Below are positions 22,142-31,392 of a stretch of 34,932 nt of DNA, in pieces. Under the pieces are notes generated by a model. The model ran no database searches and had not been told where the DNA came from. It worked only from the letters and a program-made list of their open reading frames with translations. The number at the start of each line of letters is the position of its first letter. Positions within the stretch are counted from its first letter, which is position 1. The DNA is from a virus, in the IMG/VR virus record IMGVR_UViG_3300010151_000058, positions 1 to 34,932 of that record; one strand, 5' to 3'. The position numbers and the translations under genes were made by a program.

Positions 22142-22595
22142 ACCGACTGAAGATGGTGACATCTTTTATCTTGCTCGACACATGAGAGCAGCTGATGTTG
22201 CAGAAATAACTGCACAGATACCTGCCGATGTAATCGACATATTAAGACAAAGTGTCGAAAGAAGTGCGTGGAGTAGAACTGTCTACTCTGTGGAAGACGG
22301 AAGAGAAACTCTCGTAGCTATCTACGGTGTAGGTGACTACGGGGGTCTTCCGAATGTTGGTGTCCCTTGGATGCTGGCAACCGATGATTTAGAGAAATAC
22401 CAATTAACCTTTTTAAAGAAGTGTAAGTCCAGAGTACAGGACATGCACGACAGCTTCGGCACCTTAATGAACTACGTCCACTCTAAGAACACTGTTTCAA
22501 TACAGTGGCTCAAGTGGATGGGCTTCGAGCTGGGAGACCCTATTGTTATGGGTCACGCCGGGGAAACCTTTCACTGCTTCGCGAGGACAAACTAA
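22128..22595 (+). CDS. Internal virion protein A, T7 gp13-like (GNAT-like fold)
   Basis: 155 residues against 138 in T7. It begins MLLDRPTEDGDIFYLARHMRAADVAEI (quoted in part) and carries a strand pattern ending with NTVSIQWLKWMGFELG and GETFHCFAR, the acetyltransferase-like layout seen in gp13. Its role is in head assembly or assembly of the inner proteins rather than catalysis. ATG overlaps the nozzle gene end, and the stop overlaps the next ATG (TAATG). Confidence 0.85.
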   Translation: MLLDRPTEDGDIFYLARHMRAADVAEITAQIPADVIDILRQSVERSAWSRTVYSVEDGRETLVAIYGVGDYGGLPNVGVPWMLATDDLEKYQLTFLKKCKSRVQDMHDSFGTLMNYVHSKNTVSIQWLKWMGFELGDPIVMGHAGETFHCFARTN

Positions 22596-23116
22596 TGTGT
22601 GAACCAACAACTCTTGCCGTCATGAGTATCGGTGTGCAAGCTTTTGGAGCACTACAGTCTGCAAGCGCAGCGAACCATGCAGTAGATGTAAATCAATCAG
22701 CAATACTCAACAACTATAACGCACAAGTCTCAGACATCGCAGCCATACGCGAAGAAGTAAACGACGATGCCGATATTGAAAAGAGTGAGATTGCTATCCA
22801 AGCTCTGCGAGATAAAGGTAAGGCACGAGTAGCTTCATCCGAAGCTAACGCCTTAGGCTTAACCGCAGACCTCCTGTTGCAAGATGTAGAGACCCAAGCA
22901 GGCCGAAGTACTTCCTATGTTGAACTCTCTCGTAAGAGAAAGCAGATGCAGCTCAGTAGAGAAAAGGAAGGGCTGGATGCTCGTACACAGGGTGCTCTCA
23001 ATGTTAACCAGACCAACTCAGTCTCTGCCCTTGAAGTCTTAGGCGACGTTGGAAACATAGCCCTTAGCGGTCTATCCAAAATCGCAACTAAGAAAACTGA
23101 CGACGGAGATAAGTAA
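22595..23116 (+). CDS. Internal virion protein B, T7 gp14 type
   Basis: I start it at the ATG at 22595, which overlaps the previous stop; an in-frame start at 22505 lies inside the gp13 gene. 173 residues against 196 in T7. The N-terminus MCEPTTLAVMSIGVQAFGALQSA is hydrophobic, as in gp14 proteins, which enter the outer membrane on ejection; the rest is helical, with an ARVASSEANALGLTADLL block. Its stop overlaps the gp15 start. Confidence 0.88.
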   Translation: MCEPTTLAVMSIGVQAFGALQSASAANHAVDVNQSAILNNYNAQVSDIAAIREEVNDDADIEKSEIAIQALRDKGKARVASSEANALGLTADLLLQDVETQAGRSTSYVELSRKRKQMQLSREKEGLDARTQGALNVNQTNSVSALEVLGDVGNIALSGLSKIATKKTDDGDK

Positions 23117-24807
23117 TGCCAAGACAACAAAGGAAGAGTGTAACTGCTAATACCAGTGTCGCCTCCCGCTTACCAGGAAACAGACCCCAAGCTGCGGCTG
23201 CGGTTGTTGACCGGTTCGTCGCGCCAAATACAAAGCAGAGTTCTTTGTTATCTGGCTTGGCAAAACTCTCCCCGGGGCTGGCTGACTATCTTGATGCCAA
23301 GAAGGATGAAGCTATAGCAGATGACCAGCTACAGGCTGCTCGTGATGCTGAGCTGCAGGCGTGGAGTAAACCTGAAGTATCCGAAGCGATTGCTAAAGGT
23401 GAACTCGACCCCGAGAAGTCCCCATGGTATCAGCAGGCTTACATTAAAATGCGCGGCACGTTGGCTGGACAGGCTAAGGCCCGAGAGATACAAGAGCTTT
23501 ACAACAACGGTGGCTTCGATAAAGACACCGGCAACCTTGATGACTTCTTCATGCAACACCTTGGAGAATCAATGCAGGGTATCGATGACGCTGACTTCGC
23601 TGGTGGATTCTTGGAATCTATCATGAAGGCTGAAGGCGAAATCCGTGATGCACAGGATAACTACAATCATGTGACAATCACTAACGAAACAAAATCCGGT
23701 TTAATGTCTATGGCTCAGGAACTATTCCTTGGTCACAGTACCGGTGGCGCCTCTGCCGAGAACCAACTCGCAAACCTTGAAGAGTTCTATCGGATGGGTA
23801 AAGAGAACTTCTTCATGTCCTTCCAAGATATTGACGCAATCGTAGCTCAGGCTGTTGAACAGGTTGCTGATGAAACTGGAGATGATTCTATCTACGATGT
23901 ATTGGAGCAGAGAAAAACAAATGGCACTCCCGGGTTATTCAGTAACCCCAAGTACGCCTCCACGTTAACCGCAGGTCGCCTTAGAGCGCAGCGTGAAGAG
24001 ATAGCTGTACAAAACGCACAGCACACTCTTGAGCAACGTGCTCGTAAAGAACGTCAGGAAGTTATCGGCAAAGATATCATGGAAGCGTTCTTCAACGACG
24101 ACCTCACGACAGCCGAAGCGTTAATCGAAAAGAACTTCGCCACGCTCGACGACGAGAAGCTAAGCACTTATCGAAAGATGATTAAAGCTGAACGTAAAGC
24201 GCTGGAGTCTGACAGGGAGGTTGCTCAGAACGATGCTGCTATTCGTGACGTAACTGTAGCCATTCTTAATGGTGACATTACTGACCGACTGAAACTTGTG
24301 CAAATCAATTATCGCCCAGAGGGTGGTGAAGGTTTCATAAGTGACAAGCAGGATATTCGAGCTGCCCAAACTCTACTGGATAAAGTAATGGACAGAGCCA
24401 ACGTCTATCAGTCTGAGAACTATAAGGCTGCTATGGCAAGTCTGAAGTCTAAGACTCAGCCCTTCAAAGCACCAGACCCATTAGGACTTGGTGGTGGTGG
24501 AGTGGACTCCTCACAGCTCCAAAGGCAAGGCCTAGCTCAACGCGAGTTCTTCGAAAAGGTTTCACTGCTGTCTGAAAATTCTCAGGCACCATTGACTCAA
24601 GGTGAGCTAATGGACATTGCAGATGAAGTTGCTGCACGTTACGTAGACCCCGAGTCGCTTAAGAACTCTGCTGCAATATCGCAGGACTCTTCTGTTGCTC
24701 CTCTCTATGAATCACCTGAGGAAACTCTGGCTGCGTATGAACGTGGTGAGATAACACAATCTGTACTGAAACAACAAACTCAAATATGGGCTGCGGCTCC
24801 TAACTAA
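23116..24807 (+). CDS. Internal virion protein C, T7 gp15-like
   Basis: 563 residues against 747 in T7. Ejected with gp14 and gp16 to form a periplasmic channel for DNA entry. The protein is largely helical and charged, with family-type blocks near residue 30 (DRFVAPNTKQSSLLSGLAKL) and ALAKLSPGLADYLDAKKDEAIADDQ (in part). It is about a quarter shorter than in T7. CGGAGATAAGTA precedes its ATG. Assignment rests partly on order between gp14 and gp16 analogues. Confidence 0.88.
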   Translation: MPRQQRKSVTANTSVASRLPGNRPQAAAAVVDRFVAPNTKQSSLLSGLAKLSPGLADYLDAKKDEAIADDQLQAARDAELQAWSKPEVSEAIAKGELDPEKSPWYQQAYIKMRGTLAGQAKAREIQELYNNGGFDKDTGNLDDFFMQHLGESMQGIDDADFAGGFLESIMKAEGEIRDAQDNYNHVTITNETKSGLMSMAQELFLGHSTGGASAENQLANLEEFYRMGKENFFMSFQDIDAIVAQAVEQVADETGDDSIYDVLEQRKTNGTPGLFSNPKYASTLTAGRLRAQREEIAVQNAQHTLEQRARKERQEVIGKDIMEAFFNDDLTTAEALIEKNFATLDDEKLSTYRKMIKAERKALESDREVAQNDAAIRDVTVAILNGDITDRLKLVQINYRPEGGEGFISDKQDIRAAQTLLDKVMDRANVYQSENYKAAMASLKSKTQPFKAPDPLGLGGGGVDSSQLQRQGLAQREFFEKVSLLSENSQAPLTQGELMDIADEVAARYVDPESLKNSAAISQDSSVAPLYESPEETLAAYERGEITQSVLKQQTQIWAAAPN

Positions 24808-24821
24808 TCACAGGTAAATTG

Positions 24822-27800
24822 ATGGACAACATTGAATCTCAATTAATTCAGGAACAACCTACAAGTGCTGCGGCACAGATGAAAGCGTTGATAAATCAGC
24901 GCAACACTGTAGCGGCACAGCAGAATCCTGAACCCAAAGCAGAAGACATTGAGGAAACCGGCGGCGCTGGAATCCTTGCAAGCACATGGGACTTTATTAA
25001 GAACATTCCCTTGGGCGCAGTCAATGCTGGTAAAGAAGTAATCGAGTCCGTCGATTCAGCCGGTAACGCATTGGAAGATGCAATACCAGTTAACGAGTTC
25101 ATATTTGGAAACTCAGGCATTGAGACTCCAGCAATACCGGAGCTGCCTGCACCAGAAACAACTGCCGGTGGTGTCTCTCGAGGCATCACCCAGTTCTTAA
25201 CTGGATTCATTCCAGCATTCAAAGCTACCAAAGCAATGAGTGCGGGGAACTTTACCAGAGGCATGGTAGCTGGCGCTGCCGCTGATGGTACCGTATTCGA
25301 CCCTAATGATGGGAACCTGTCGAACCTTGTTAATGGTTTAACAGAAGAGTATCCGGCCTTAGAGAATCCTATCACTGGATTCTTAGCAACCAACCCGAAT
25401 GATAGTGAAGCACTCAATCGCTTCCGTAATGTTCTTGAGGGTGCTGGTTTAGGTCTTGTTATCGAACCGCTGATGATAGCCTTCAATGCACTACGTGGTG
25501 CTCGTGCCACTAAGGTACTCCCTGAAGGTGAAGTCGCTCCTTTCATTGATGAAGACTTATGGGACTTCAAAGTAGTTGGTGACCAACAGAGTATTAGTTC
25601 TGCCGCTACTGACGTTAACCATAAGAGCAATCGTATGCCAGCTTCCATTAAAGCTATCGATAAAATCGAAGGCTGGAAACCTAGTACGACCAATGCTGAC
25701 ATCGGTGGTGGCGCGGGCGACGTTACTAAGGATTGGTTAGCTACTCATAAAGATATTGAGAACGTGGTATACGACCCGTTCAACCGTGATATCAATCACA
25801 ACTCCGAAGCTGTCGTTAAGATAGCCGGTGGTGGTGCTGATACTGCTACGGTAAACAACGTCCTGAATGTTATCCCTGAGAAAGAGATACAGGACAAAGT
25901 AATTAGACAAGCGCACGATGCTGTTAAGGATGACACAGGTGTTGCTTACTTCATCGTGCACGAGGGTAAAGGTGACGGTGTTGGTGCTGCAACCAAGAAT
26001 GGTTTCCAGCATAACAAAAAGACTGCTAAATACATCGGTCAGGTAGAAGAGGTATTCGGCAAAGGGAACGTCACAAAGAAAGGCAAGATGATTATCGCCA
26101 AGAAGCGTAAAGCTCCTGAGGCTGATACTCCGAAGCCTAAGGAAACTCTTGACGCGACCCCATTGGTACGTGTGAACTCAGCTGAGCTGGATAAGTTCAG
26201 TGAGCTGACAAACAAAACACTTGCCGATGAAGATGCAGCTCTTAAGTTTTACAATCAAGAGCAGGGTATCGACTTCAACTTTGAAGGTGTTAATGGCAGC
26301 GACGACATCCGTAAAATTCTTAACGATACCTCGGAAGCTTTCGCTGGCACCATCGATGAGGCTAAGCGAGGTAAAGTAACCTTCGCTGAAACCAAAGCAA
26401 TGGCTGCTCAGCTAGGCACCTCAGTTGATAACGTGAACAGGTTGTACAACAACACACAAGGGTTGGACTCAAAGTTCCGCGCAGGCATGACCACACTGGT
26501 CTCCTCCGCTGCAGAGCTTGACCGTCTGACTAAGCTGGTGCTAACCGACAACGCTGACTCTGCTATTGTTGCACTGGAACGCCAGAAGGCAATCCATGGT
26601 GCGCTACAGGCTGAAGTAAAAGGAGTACAAACTGAAATCGCTCGAGCATTAAACTCGATGAAGATGGCAGTTGACCCTGATACAAAAGCATTCCTTATGG
26701 AAGACATCAACCATAATGGAAGTGCTCAGGAATGGGCAAGGCGTTACCAGGAATTGAAGACTCCTCGTGAGAGGGCTGTCATGATGAAAGGCGCATGGGC
26801 AAGAAGCCGTGATGCTGTGACAGAGTACTTCATTAACTCAATTCTATCTGGCCCCCATACACAGATAGTGAACATGCTGGGTAACTCCCTAACAGCTTCC
26901 ATGGCTGTCGCGGAGAGAGGCACAGCTGCCGCCATAACAAAAGCACGAACCACCATTGGCCTTAAGACGAAAGGTGTGGAACTGCTGGAAGTTGAAGCTC
27001 AGTCCTTCGGTATGCTTCAGGGTATTAAAGATGCCTTGCACATTACTACGAAAGGACAGGCTGCACTCGTTGAGTCAGCTAAACGTGCTTCCCGTATGGA
27101 CTTACAGGGTGCGAGTAACAACCTTGTGGAAAACGCTGATGAGTTCGGTACCGTCTACCAAGCTGCTGCTGGAGAACAACCCGTACTCGATAGTGCTTCC
27201 AAGTTCGAAAACTATGCTGAAGGTCGAACTATCAGTGGTCAATCATTTGGCCTTGATGGAATGCTCGGCAGAGCAACAGACGTAATCGGCGCAACCATAC
27301 GACTCCCGGGTCGTGCGTTGTTAACGGCTGATGAATTCTTCAAAACTTTAGGATACCGGATGGAGCTTAATGCTCTTGCCTACAGGCGAGTCATCCAGCA
27401 AGGTATCGCTAAGGACAACCCTGCGTTCGCTCAAGCAGTTGCTGACGTACTGGATAACCCACCGAAAGACCTGCACATGGCTTCAATTGACCAAGCCCGA
27501 TACCAGACCTTTACAAAAGAACTGGAGAAGGGGAGTATTGGTGCCGCTGTACAACAGGGTGTAGCCAAAGCTCCAGTGTTGCGGTTCATTGCACCTTTCA
27601 TTAGGACTCCAGTAAACATCATGAAGTATGTAGGAGAAAGAACTCCTGCTATCAACATGCTTGTTAAGTCTGCACGAGATGACCTCGCAGCTGGTGGTGC
27701 TCGAAGAGACATCGCTATGGCTAAACTGTCAACCGGCACAATGCTGTACACAGCTGGTTTTGGTTTAGCTGCCTCAGGACAAATCACAGGTGGTCTTTCC

Positions 27801-28745
27801 AATGACCCTGCGATACGTCGTTCACAAATGCAAGTTGGCATACAGCCGTACTCCTTCCGTACAAACGATGGGAAGTACATAGCGTTCAACAGAGCTGACC
27901 CCTTCGGTGCGTTCTTTGGAATCGCTGCTGACATATCGGCTATCGTTGGTGAGATGGACGATACTGATGCTGGTGAAGTCGGCATGGCAGCTATCATGGC
28001 TATCATAAAGAACGTCACGAGTAAGACTTACCTGAAAGGATTGTCTGAAGCATTCGCTGTACTTGATGACCCTGAGAGAAACCTTGAGCACTGGTTACAA
28101 ACTTTTGCTACTGCGTTCTCACCTAACTTACTGGCTCAGGTAAATCGTACAGAGTTCGACCCTGTCCTAAGGGAAACCTTCGACATGATTGATGCGTTCA
28201 AGGCTAAACTTCCTGGTTACTCTCAGGACTTGCCTCCTCGCAGAGATTTGTTCGGTGAGCCTCTGGTTCTCGAAGGTGGTCTCGGCCCTGATTTAATATC
28301 TCCAATCTACACAAGTAATGTCACGAAGGATAAAGTCCGACTTGAGATTGCGCGGTTAGAGGTACCGGTCAGGCAAATACCGAAGTCAATCGATGGTGTT
28401 GACCTTACATCTGAAGAGTATGACTCATACTCACAACTTGCTGGCTCCAAAGTACGTCAGAAACTTGAAACCTTAATGGCGACCAAGCAGTACAAAGATG
28501 CCACTGATGATACCGATGAGTTTGATGGTGGGAAGACCCACTTAATTAAACTGGTGATATCCAAAGCAAGGAAAGAAGCCCTCGCAGAAATAAAGCGAGA
28601 CCCTGAGTTCATAGACTTAGCCGAGAGGTTGTTGTCTAAAAAGATTCAGGAACGCTCTGCCCTGTCAGGTGACACCGCAGCTGCTGACTCTGCAATACGT
28701 AAACTCGAACTGTTCGTTAAAGTTCAGAAGTCCCGCAAGAAATAA
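24822..28745 (+). CDS. Giant internal virion (ejection) protein, gp16 type, with embedded SAM-methyltransferase-like domain
   Basis: 1307 residues, close to T7 gp16 (1318). ATG at 24822 (AGG 7 bases upstream) is preferred to TTG at 24819. Residues 45-225 contain hydrophobic Gly/Ala-rich segments (GITQFLTGFIPAF) and NPITGFLATNPND with FRNVLEGAGLGLVIEPL, blocks I know from podoviral ejection proteins. Residues about 285-430 look like a class I SAM methyltransferase: NADIGGGAGDV near 291 (motif I), VVYDPFNRD near 312, TVNNVLNVIPEKEIQDKV near 342, VAYFIVHEG near 378. I see no T7-like N-terminal transglycosylase motif. Residues 670-1060 carry gp16-like membrane-region blocks (NSILSGPHTQIVNMLGN, RFIAPFIRTPVNIMKYVGE). 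It is probably injected with the DNA. Confidence 0.9.
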   Translation: MDNIESQLIQEQPTSAAAQMKALINQRNTVAAQQNPEPKAEDIEETGGAGILASTWDFIKNIPLGAVNAGKEVIESVDSAGNALEDAIPVNEFIFGNSGIETPAIPELPAPETTAGGVSRGITQFLTGFIPAFKATKAMSAGNFTRGMVAGAAADGTVFDPNDGNLSNLVNGLTEEYPALENPITGFLATNPNDSEALNRFRNVLEGAGLGLVIEPLMIAFNALRGARATKVLPEGEVAPFIDEDLWDFKVVGDQQSISSAATDVNHKSNRMPASIKAIDKIEGWKPSTTNADIGGGAGDVTKDWLATHKDIENVVYDPFNRDINHNSEAVVKIAGGGADTATVNNVLNVIPEKEIQDKVIRQAHDAVKDDTGVAYFIVHEGKGDGVGAATKNGFQHNKKTAKYIGQVEEVFGKGNVTKKGKMIIAKKRKAPEADTPKPKETLDATPLVRVNSAELDKFSELTNKTLADEDAALKFYNQEQGIDFNFEGVNGSDDIRKILNDTSEAFAGTIDEAKRGKVTFAETKAMAAQLGTSVDNVNRLYNNTQGLDSKFRAGMTTLVSSAAELDRLTKLVLTDNADSAIVALERQKAIHGALQAEVKGVQTEIARALNSMKMAVDPDTKAFLMEDINHNGSAQEWARRYQELKTPRERAVMMKGAWARSRDAVTEYFINSILSGPHTQIVNMLGNSLTASMAVAERGTAAAITKARTTIGLKTKGVELLEVEAQSFGMLQGIKDALHITTKGQAALVESAKRASRMDLQGASNNLVENADEFGTVYQAAAGEQPVLDSASKFENYAEGRTISGQSFGLDGMLGRATDVIGATIRLPGRALLTADEFFKTLGYRMELNALAYRRVIQQGIAKDNPAFAQAVADVLDNPPKDLHMASIDQARYQTFTKELEKGSIGAAVQQGVAKAPVLRFIAPFIRTPVNIMKYVGERTPAINMLVKSARDDLAAGGARRDIAMAKLSTGTMLYTAGFGLAASGQITGGLSNDPAIRRSQMQVGIQPYSFRTNDGKYIAFNRADPFGAFFGIAADISAIVGEMDDTDAGEVGMAAIMAIIKNVTSKTYLKGLSEAFAVLDDPERNLEHWLQTFATAFSPNLLAQVNRTEFDPVLRETFDMIDAFKAKLPGYSQDLPPRRDLFGEPLVLEGGLGPDLISPIYTSNVTKDKVRLEIARLEVPVRQIPKSIDGVDLTSEEYDSYSQLAGSKVRQKLETLMATKQYKDATDDTDEFDGGKTHLIKLVISKARKEALAEIKRDPEFIDLAERLLSKKIQERSALSGDTAAADSAIRKLELFVKVQKSRKK

Positions 28746-28798
28746 GCTAAGGCAATCTTAGCTTCTCCCCTATAACCCCCGGTGCAATGCCGGGGGTT
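28744..28798 (+). terminator. Two tandem hairpins between gp16 and tail fiber genes
   Basis: AAGCTAAG-GCAAT-CTTAGCTT (28744-28764, overlapping the gp16 stop) and AACCCCCGG-TGCAATG-CCGGGGGTT (28774-28798) are both perfect stems. Neither is followed by a T-run, so they are more likely mRNA processing or 3'-end-stabilising structures than factor-independent terminators. No promoter element is visible between them and the fiber gene. Confidence 0.6.
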
Positions 28799-28824
28799 CC
28801 CCCCTTATATTCAATGGAGCACCC

Positions 28825-30270
28825 ATGGCCCTCTCATTTGTTGATAACACTGGCGACAATTCCACTACGCTGTGGTCTGTCCCATTCTCGTTTCTCTCTC
28901 GTACTGACGTTGATGTCATAGACCTGAGTGACGACAGCGCGATAACCTTTACTTGGATATCGGACGCACAGATTTCAATAAGCCCTGCCGTACTAAGTTC
29001 AGTAACTTTTAGAATACGCAGGCAAACAACGCAGACTTCTCGAGTCGTTGACTTTCAGAATGCAACGAACTTGACTGAAGAGTCTCTAGATAACTCTGCG
29101 CTGCAATTGTTTTACTTGCTGCAGGAACAGATTGACACTAACGCCAATGCTGTTCAGGTACCTAACTCTTCCTTAACAGGAATGAGCTTACCTGCTCCTG
29201 TTGCTAATGAGTACATGAAGTGGAACTCCGGCGCTACTGCACTTGAAGGTGCGGCTCGAGAGAACGCACTTCTCTATGGAGCTGGCGCTCCTACCACTGA
29301 AGGTATCGATGGTGACTTTTATATTGATACTTCAGGTAACAACATACACGGCCCTAAGGCAACCACATGGCCTGCTGGTACTTCTATAGTTGGCCCAACC
29401 GGTGCCACCGGCCCGACAGGTGCGACAGGCGCAACTGGTGCTGCTGGTTCTGATGGTTCTGATGGTTCTGATGGTGCTGCTGGTTCTGATGGTTCTGATG
29501 GTTCTGATGGTTCTGATGGTTCTGATGGCGTATTCTCTGGAAGCGAAGCCACAGTAACGGCTGCTGCTGCTGATAAGGTAGCCATCTTAGATGCCGACGA
29601 TAGTGACAACCCTAAGTTTGCAGCACTATCAACTCTATTCACTTCAATAGCTGCAAAACTTAGTAGCTTACTGTTCACCGCAAATGGAACTGCAGGTGCT
29701 CCTGCTTGTGCTTTCGATAGCGATACCGACACTGGCCTGTACCGCATTGCGGCTAACCATTTAGGTTTCTCGACTGCTGGTAGTAAGGCATTAGAGATAA
29801 CTGCAGATGGAGAAGTCCTTGGAGCGCTGCAGCCGGGATTTGCGGCTTACGTTTCCAGCACCGTAAATAATGTCTCTGGTGATGGTACGTCATACACTGT
29901 CATATTTGACACCGAAGACCACGACATCGGTGGCGACTATAACAACGCAACCGGCGTATTCACTGCGCCTGTTGACGGGTATTACCTGTTATGTGCCAAG
30001 GTGTACGTGAACAGCATATCGTCAACCAACCACACTAACTTCTTTTCCACCCTCGTTACGACACAGGGTGACTTCGTCACTTATCTTGCCGACGACCACA
30101 CCTCAGGGGAAATGCCCGGGAGTGTGTCGCTGAAACACTCCGAGATTGTTTACTTGGACGCTGGCGATACGGCATCGGTAACACTCGAGGTGAATGGAAG
30201 CACTAAGGTTGTTGACCTCTTCGGTTCATCCAGCAGATACAACTCATTCTCAGGGAGGCTTTTAGTCTAA
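28825..30270 (+). CDS. Tail fiber protein, gp17-like, with collagen-like stalk and C1q-like tip
   Basis: 481 residues. The N-terminal about 150 residues are the T7 gp17-type tail-attachment domain (SFVDNTGDNSTTLWSVPFSF, then FRIRRQT and ALQLFYLLQEQID). Residues 190-235 are uninterrupted Gly-X-Y triplets (GPT, GAT, GAA, GSD), a collagen-like stalk. A DTGLYRIAANHLGFS-type segment follows near 307. The C-terminal 145 residues look like a trimeric C1q/TNF jelly-roll (FDTEDHDIGGDYNNATGVF, then APVDGYYLLCAKVYV), the likely receptor-binding tip. It recognises the cell surface in adsorption. Its stop overlaps the next ATG. Confidence 0.9.
   Translation: MALSFVDNTGDNSTTLWSVPFSFLSRTDVDVIDLSDDSAITFTWISDAQISISPAVLSSVTFRIRRQTTQTSRVVDFQNATNLTEESLDNSALQLFYLLQEQIDTNANAVQVPNSSLTGMSLPAPVANEYMKWNSGATALEGAARENALLYGAGAPTTEGIDGDFYIDTSGNNIHGPKATTWPAGTSIVGPTGATGPTGATGATGAAGSDGSDGSDGAAGSDGSDGSDGSDGSDGVFSGSEATVTAAAADKVAILDADDSDNPKFAALSTLFTSIAAKLSSLLFTANGTAGAPACAFDSDTDTGLYRIAANHLGFSTAGSKALEITADGEVLGALQPGFAAYVSSTVNNVSGDGTSYTVIFDTEDHDIGGDYNNATGVFTAPVDGYYLLCAKVYVNSISSTNHTNFFSTLVTTQGDFVTYLADDHTSGEMPGSVSLKHSEIVYLDAGDTASVTLEVNGSTKVVDLFGSSSRYNSFSGRLLV
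29392..29529 (+). repeat. Collagen-like coding repeat (Gly-X-Y), with 9-base unit GGTTCTGAT
   Basis: Fifteen Gly-X-Y triplets plus a final Gly. The second half is built of nearly identical 9-base units GGTTCTGAT (Gly-Ser-Asp), eight in all, in blocks of three and five separated by one GGTGCTGCT unit. Such identical units can slip during replication, so the stalk length may vary between isolates. Confidence 0.95.
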
Positions 30271-30731
30271 TGACATACACGAAATTACAGAAAGATGTTC
30301 TAGCTCATGGAGTCGTAGATGTTGAAGGCTATATCGCCACAACTGACGAGAAATTTGTACTCAGCAAAATCAAACGGTTAACTCCGCTCTATGAAGCAGA
30401 GAGCTTTCTTCCTGGTTATAAGACAGCCAAGGAGAAAAACGACGAGGCCTACGCCGCAGTGAAAGCCGCCTCGGATGCTGCCACTGAGATTAGACTATCA
30501 AACATTCCGTCAGCAGAATTCTTCGCAAGATTCACTAAGGACGAGTGGTTGAATATAAAAGCCGCTGCAGCTTCAGACGTTGAAGTGGATTACCTCCTGA
30601 CTCGCGTCATGGTGGCGAACCGAATCAACCTTAAGTCTCCTGACGTTAACGGCGGCGTTGATTACCTCGTCAGTAAAGGACTGCTTGCGGCGAATCGTAA
30701 AGCGGCAATTGTTTCATGGAACCTCTCTTAG
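30270..30731 (+). CDS. Hypothetical protein after tail fiber (153 aa)
   Basis: ATG overlaps the fiber stop, with GGGAGG 12-13 bases upstream. The protein is soluble and helical (AKEKNDEAYAAVKAASDAA) with a KDEWLNIKAAAASDVEVDYLL segment near residue 93 that looks like a compact domain. I do not recognise it. By position it could be a fiber chaperone or accessory protein, but no sequence feature proves this. Confidence 0.65.
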   Translation: MTYTKLQKDVLAHGVVDVEGYIATTDEKFVLSKIKRLTPLYEAESFLPGYKTAKEKNDEAYAAVKAASDAATEIRLSNIPSAEFFARFTKDEWLNIKAAAASDVEVDYLLTRVMVANRINLKSPDVNGGVDYLVSKGLLAANRKAAIVSWNLS

Positions 30732-31213
30732 TCCTCCTCTCAGGCGTATTCGGAAGACTCTCAGGTTATGTCGAGCCATACAAGATACCGGCCCCGTACT
30801 TATTGGGGCTGGTGTTTGGTCTTATCCTTGGTGCTCCTTGGTACTGGTTGCCAGCTTATGTTGCAGCTGGAGTGCTCGGGGAAGCTACTGCACCCGCACC
30901 CTTCTCACAGGGACTGTACTATGATGATTACCGAGGAGCAGATTGGCGTAAAAGCAAGTGGTGGGAAATTCGTTCTCTACCCTTCGTCAACATAACCAAC
31001 CGAGGCGTATGGAATGGTTTATTTTATCTACCTCTCTTTCCTATTACTCCTGCTGTACTGCTGCTTCCTCTTGCGTATTCTATTGGGTGGCCTGTCGGTG
31101 CAGTTGTAGGTAAACAATTCAAACACACTAAACTGAAGCAAGTCCTGAACTCTGAATTCTGGAGACAGGTTATCACTGCTTCACTCCTTCTAACTTTAAT
31201 CGGAATACTCTAA
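30716..31213 (+). CDS. Membrane protein of unknown function (165 aa)
   Basis: Overlaps the previous gene by 16 bases and ends in the TAATG overlap with the next. Hydrophobic segments are visible near residues 27-55 (YLLGLVFGLILG and YWLPAYVAAGVLG), 100-130 (WNGLFYLPLFPITPAVLLLPLAY, in part) and at the C-terminus (VITASLLLTLIGIL), suggesting three or four membrane spans. It lies in the lysis/packaging interval (T7 17.5-19). A holin or other envelope role is possible, but it is large for a holin and I recognise no family. Confidence 0.65.
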   Translation: MEPLLVLLSGVFGRLSGYVEPYKIPAPYLLGLVFGLILGAPWYWLPAYVAAGVLGEATAPAPFSQGLYYDDYRGADWRKSKWWEIRSLPFVNITNRGVWNGLFYLPLFPITPAVLLLPLAYSIGWPVGAVVGKQFKHTKLKQVLNSEFWRQVITASLLLTLIGIL

Positions 31214-31392
31214 TGCCTGATAACTTATCTGAAGAGGATATTGAACGGCTGGCTGACAAGATGTGGCGTGTAGCCCGTCACGATATGTACGTCAATGCCG
31301 GTAAAGGACTGTTCAGTCTCGCATGGAAAGGCTTGGTACTCGTCCTGATATATCTCTCGCTGAAGGGTATCTCCGGCGGGATATCATTCTAA
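31213..31392 (+). CDS. Small single-span membrane protein (59 aa), holin candidate
   Basis: The ATG overlaps the previous stop (TAATG) and the TAA overlaps the next ATG. The N-terminal half is charged and amphipathic (SEEDIERLADKMWRVARHD); one hydrophobic segment follows (LFSLAWKGLVLVLIYLSL), then a short GISGGISF tail. Size, single span and place directly after the fiber region match T7 gene 17.5 (holin, 67 aa, one span), but sequence identity to it is not evident. It may work together with the next gene. Confidence 0.62.
   Translation: MPDNLSEEDIERLADKMWRVARHDMYVNAGKGLFSLAWKGLVLVLIYLSLKGISGGISF

Noticed and set aside
24822-25700. N-terminal lytic transglycosylase domain in the gp16 analogue, as in T7
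   Set aside because: I could not find the expected catalytic Glu context or transglycosylase blocks; the region is Gly/Ala-rich and then methyltransferase-like.
24896-25702. 268-codon open frame on the minus strand inside the gp16 gene
   Set aside because: It lies wholly in a well-supported + strand gene, has Ser/Ala/Leu-rich shadow composition and no ribosome site. All other minus-strand frames were rejected for the same reason.
29392-29529. CRISPR or satellite array
   Set aside because: The short repeat is in frame and codes for Gly-X-Y triplets of the fiber stalk; there are no spacers.
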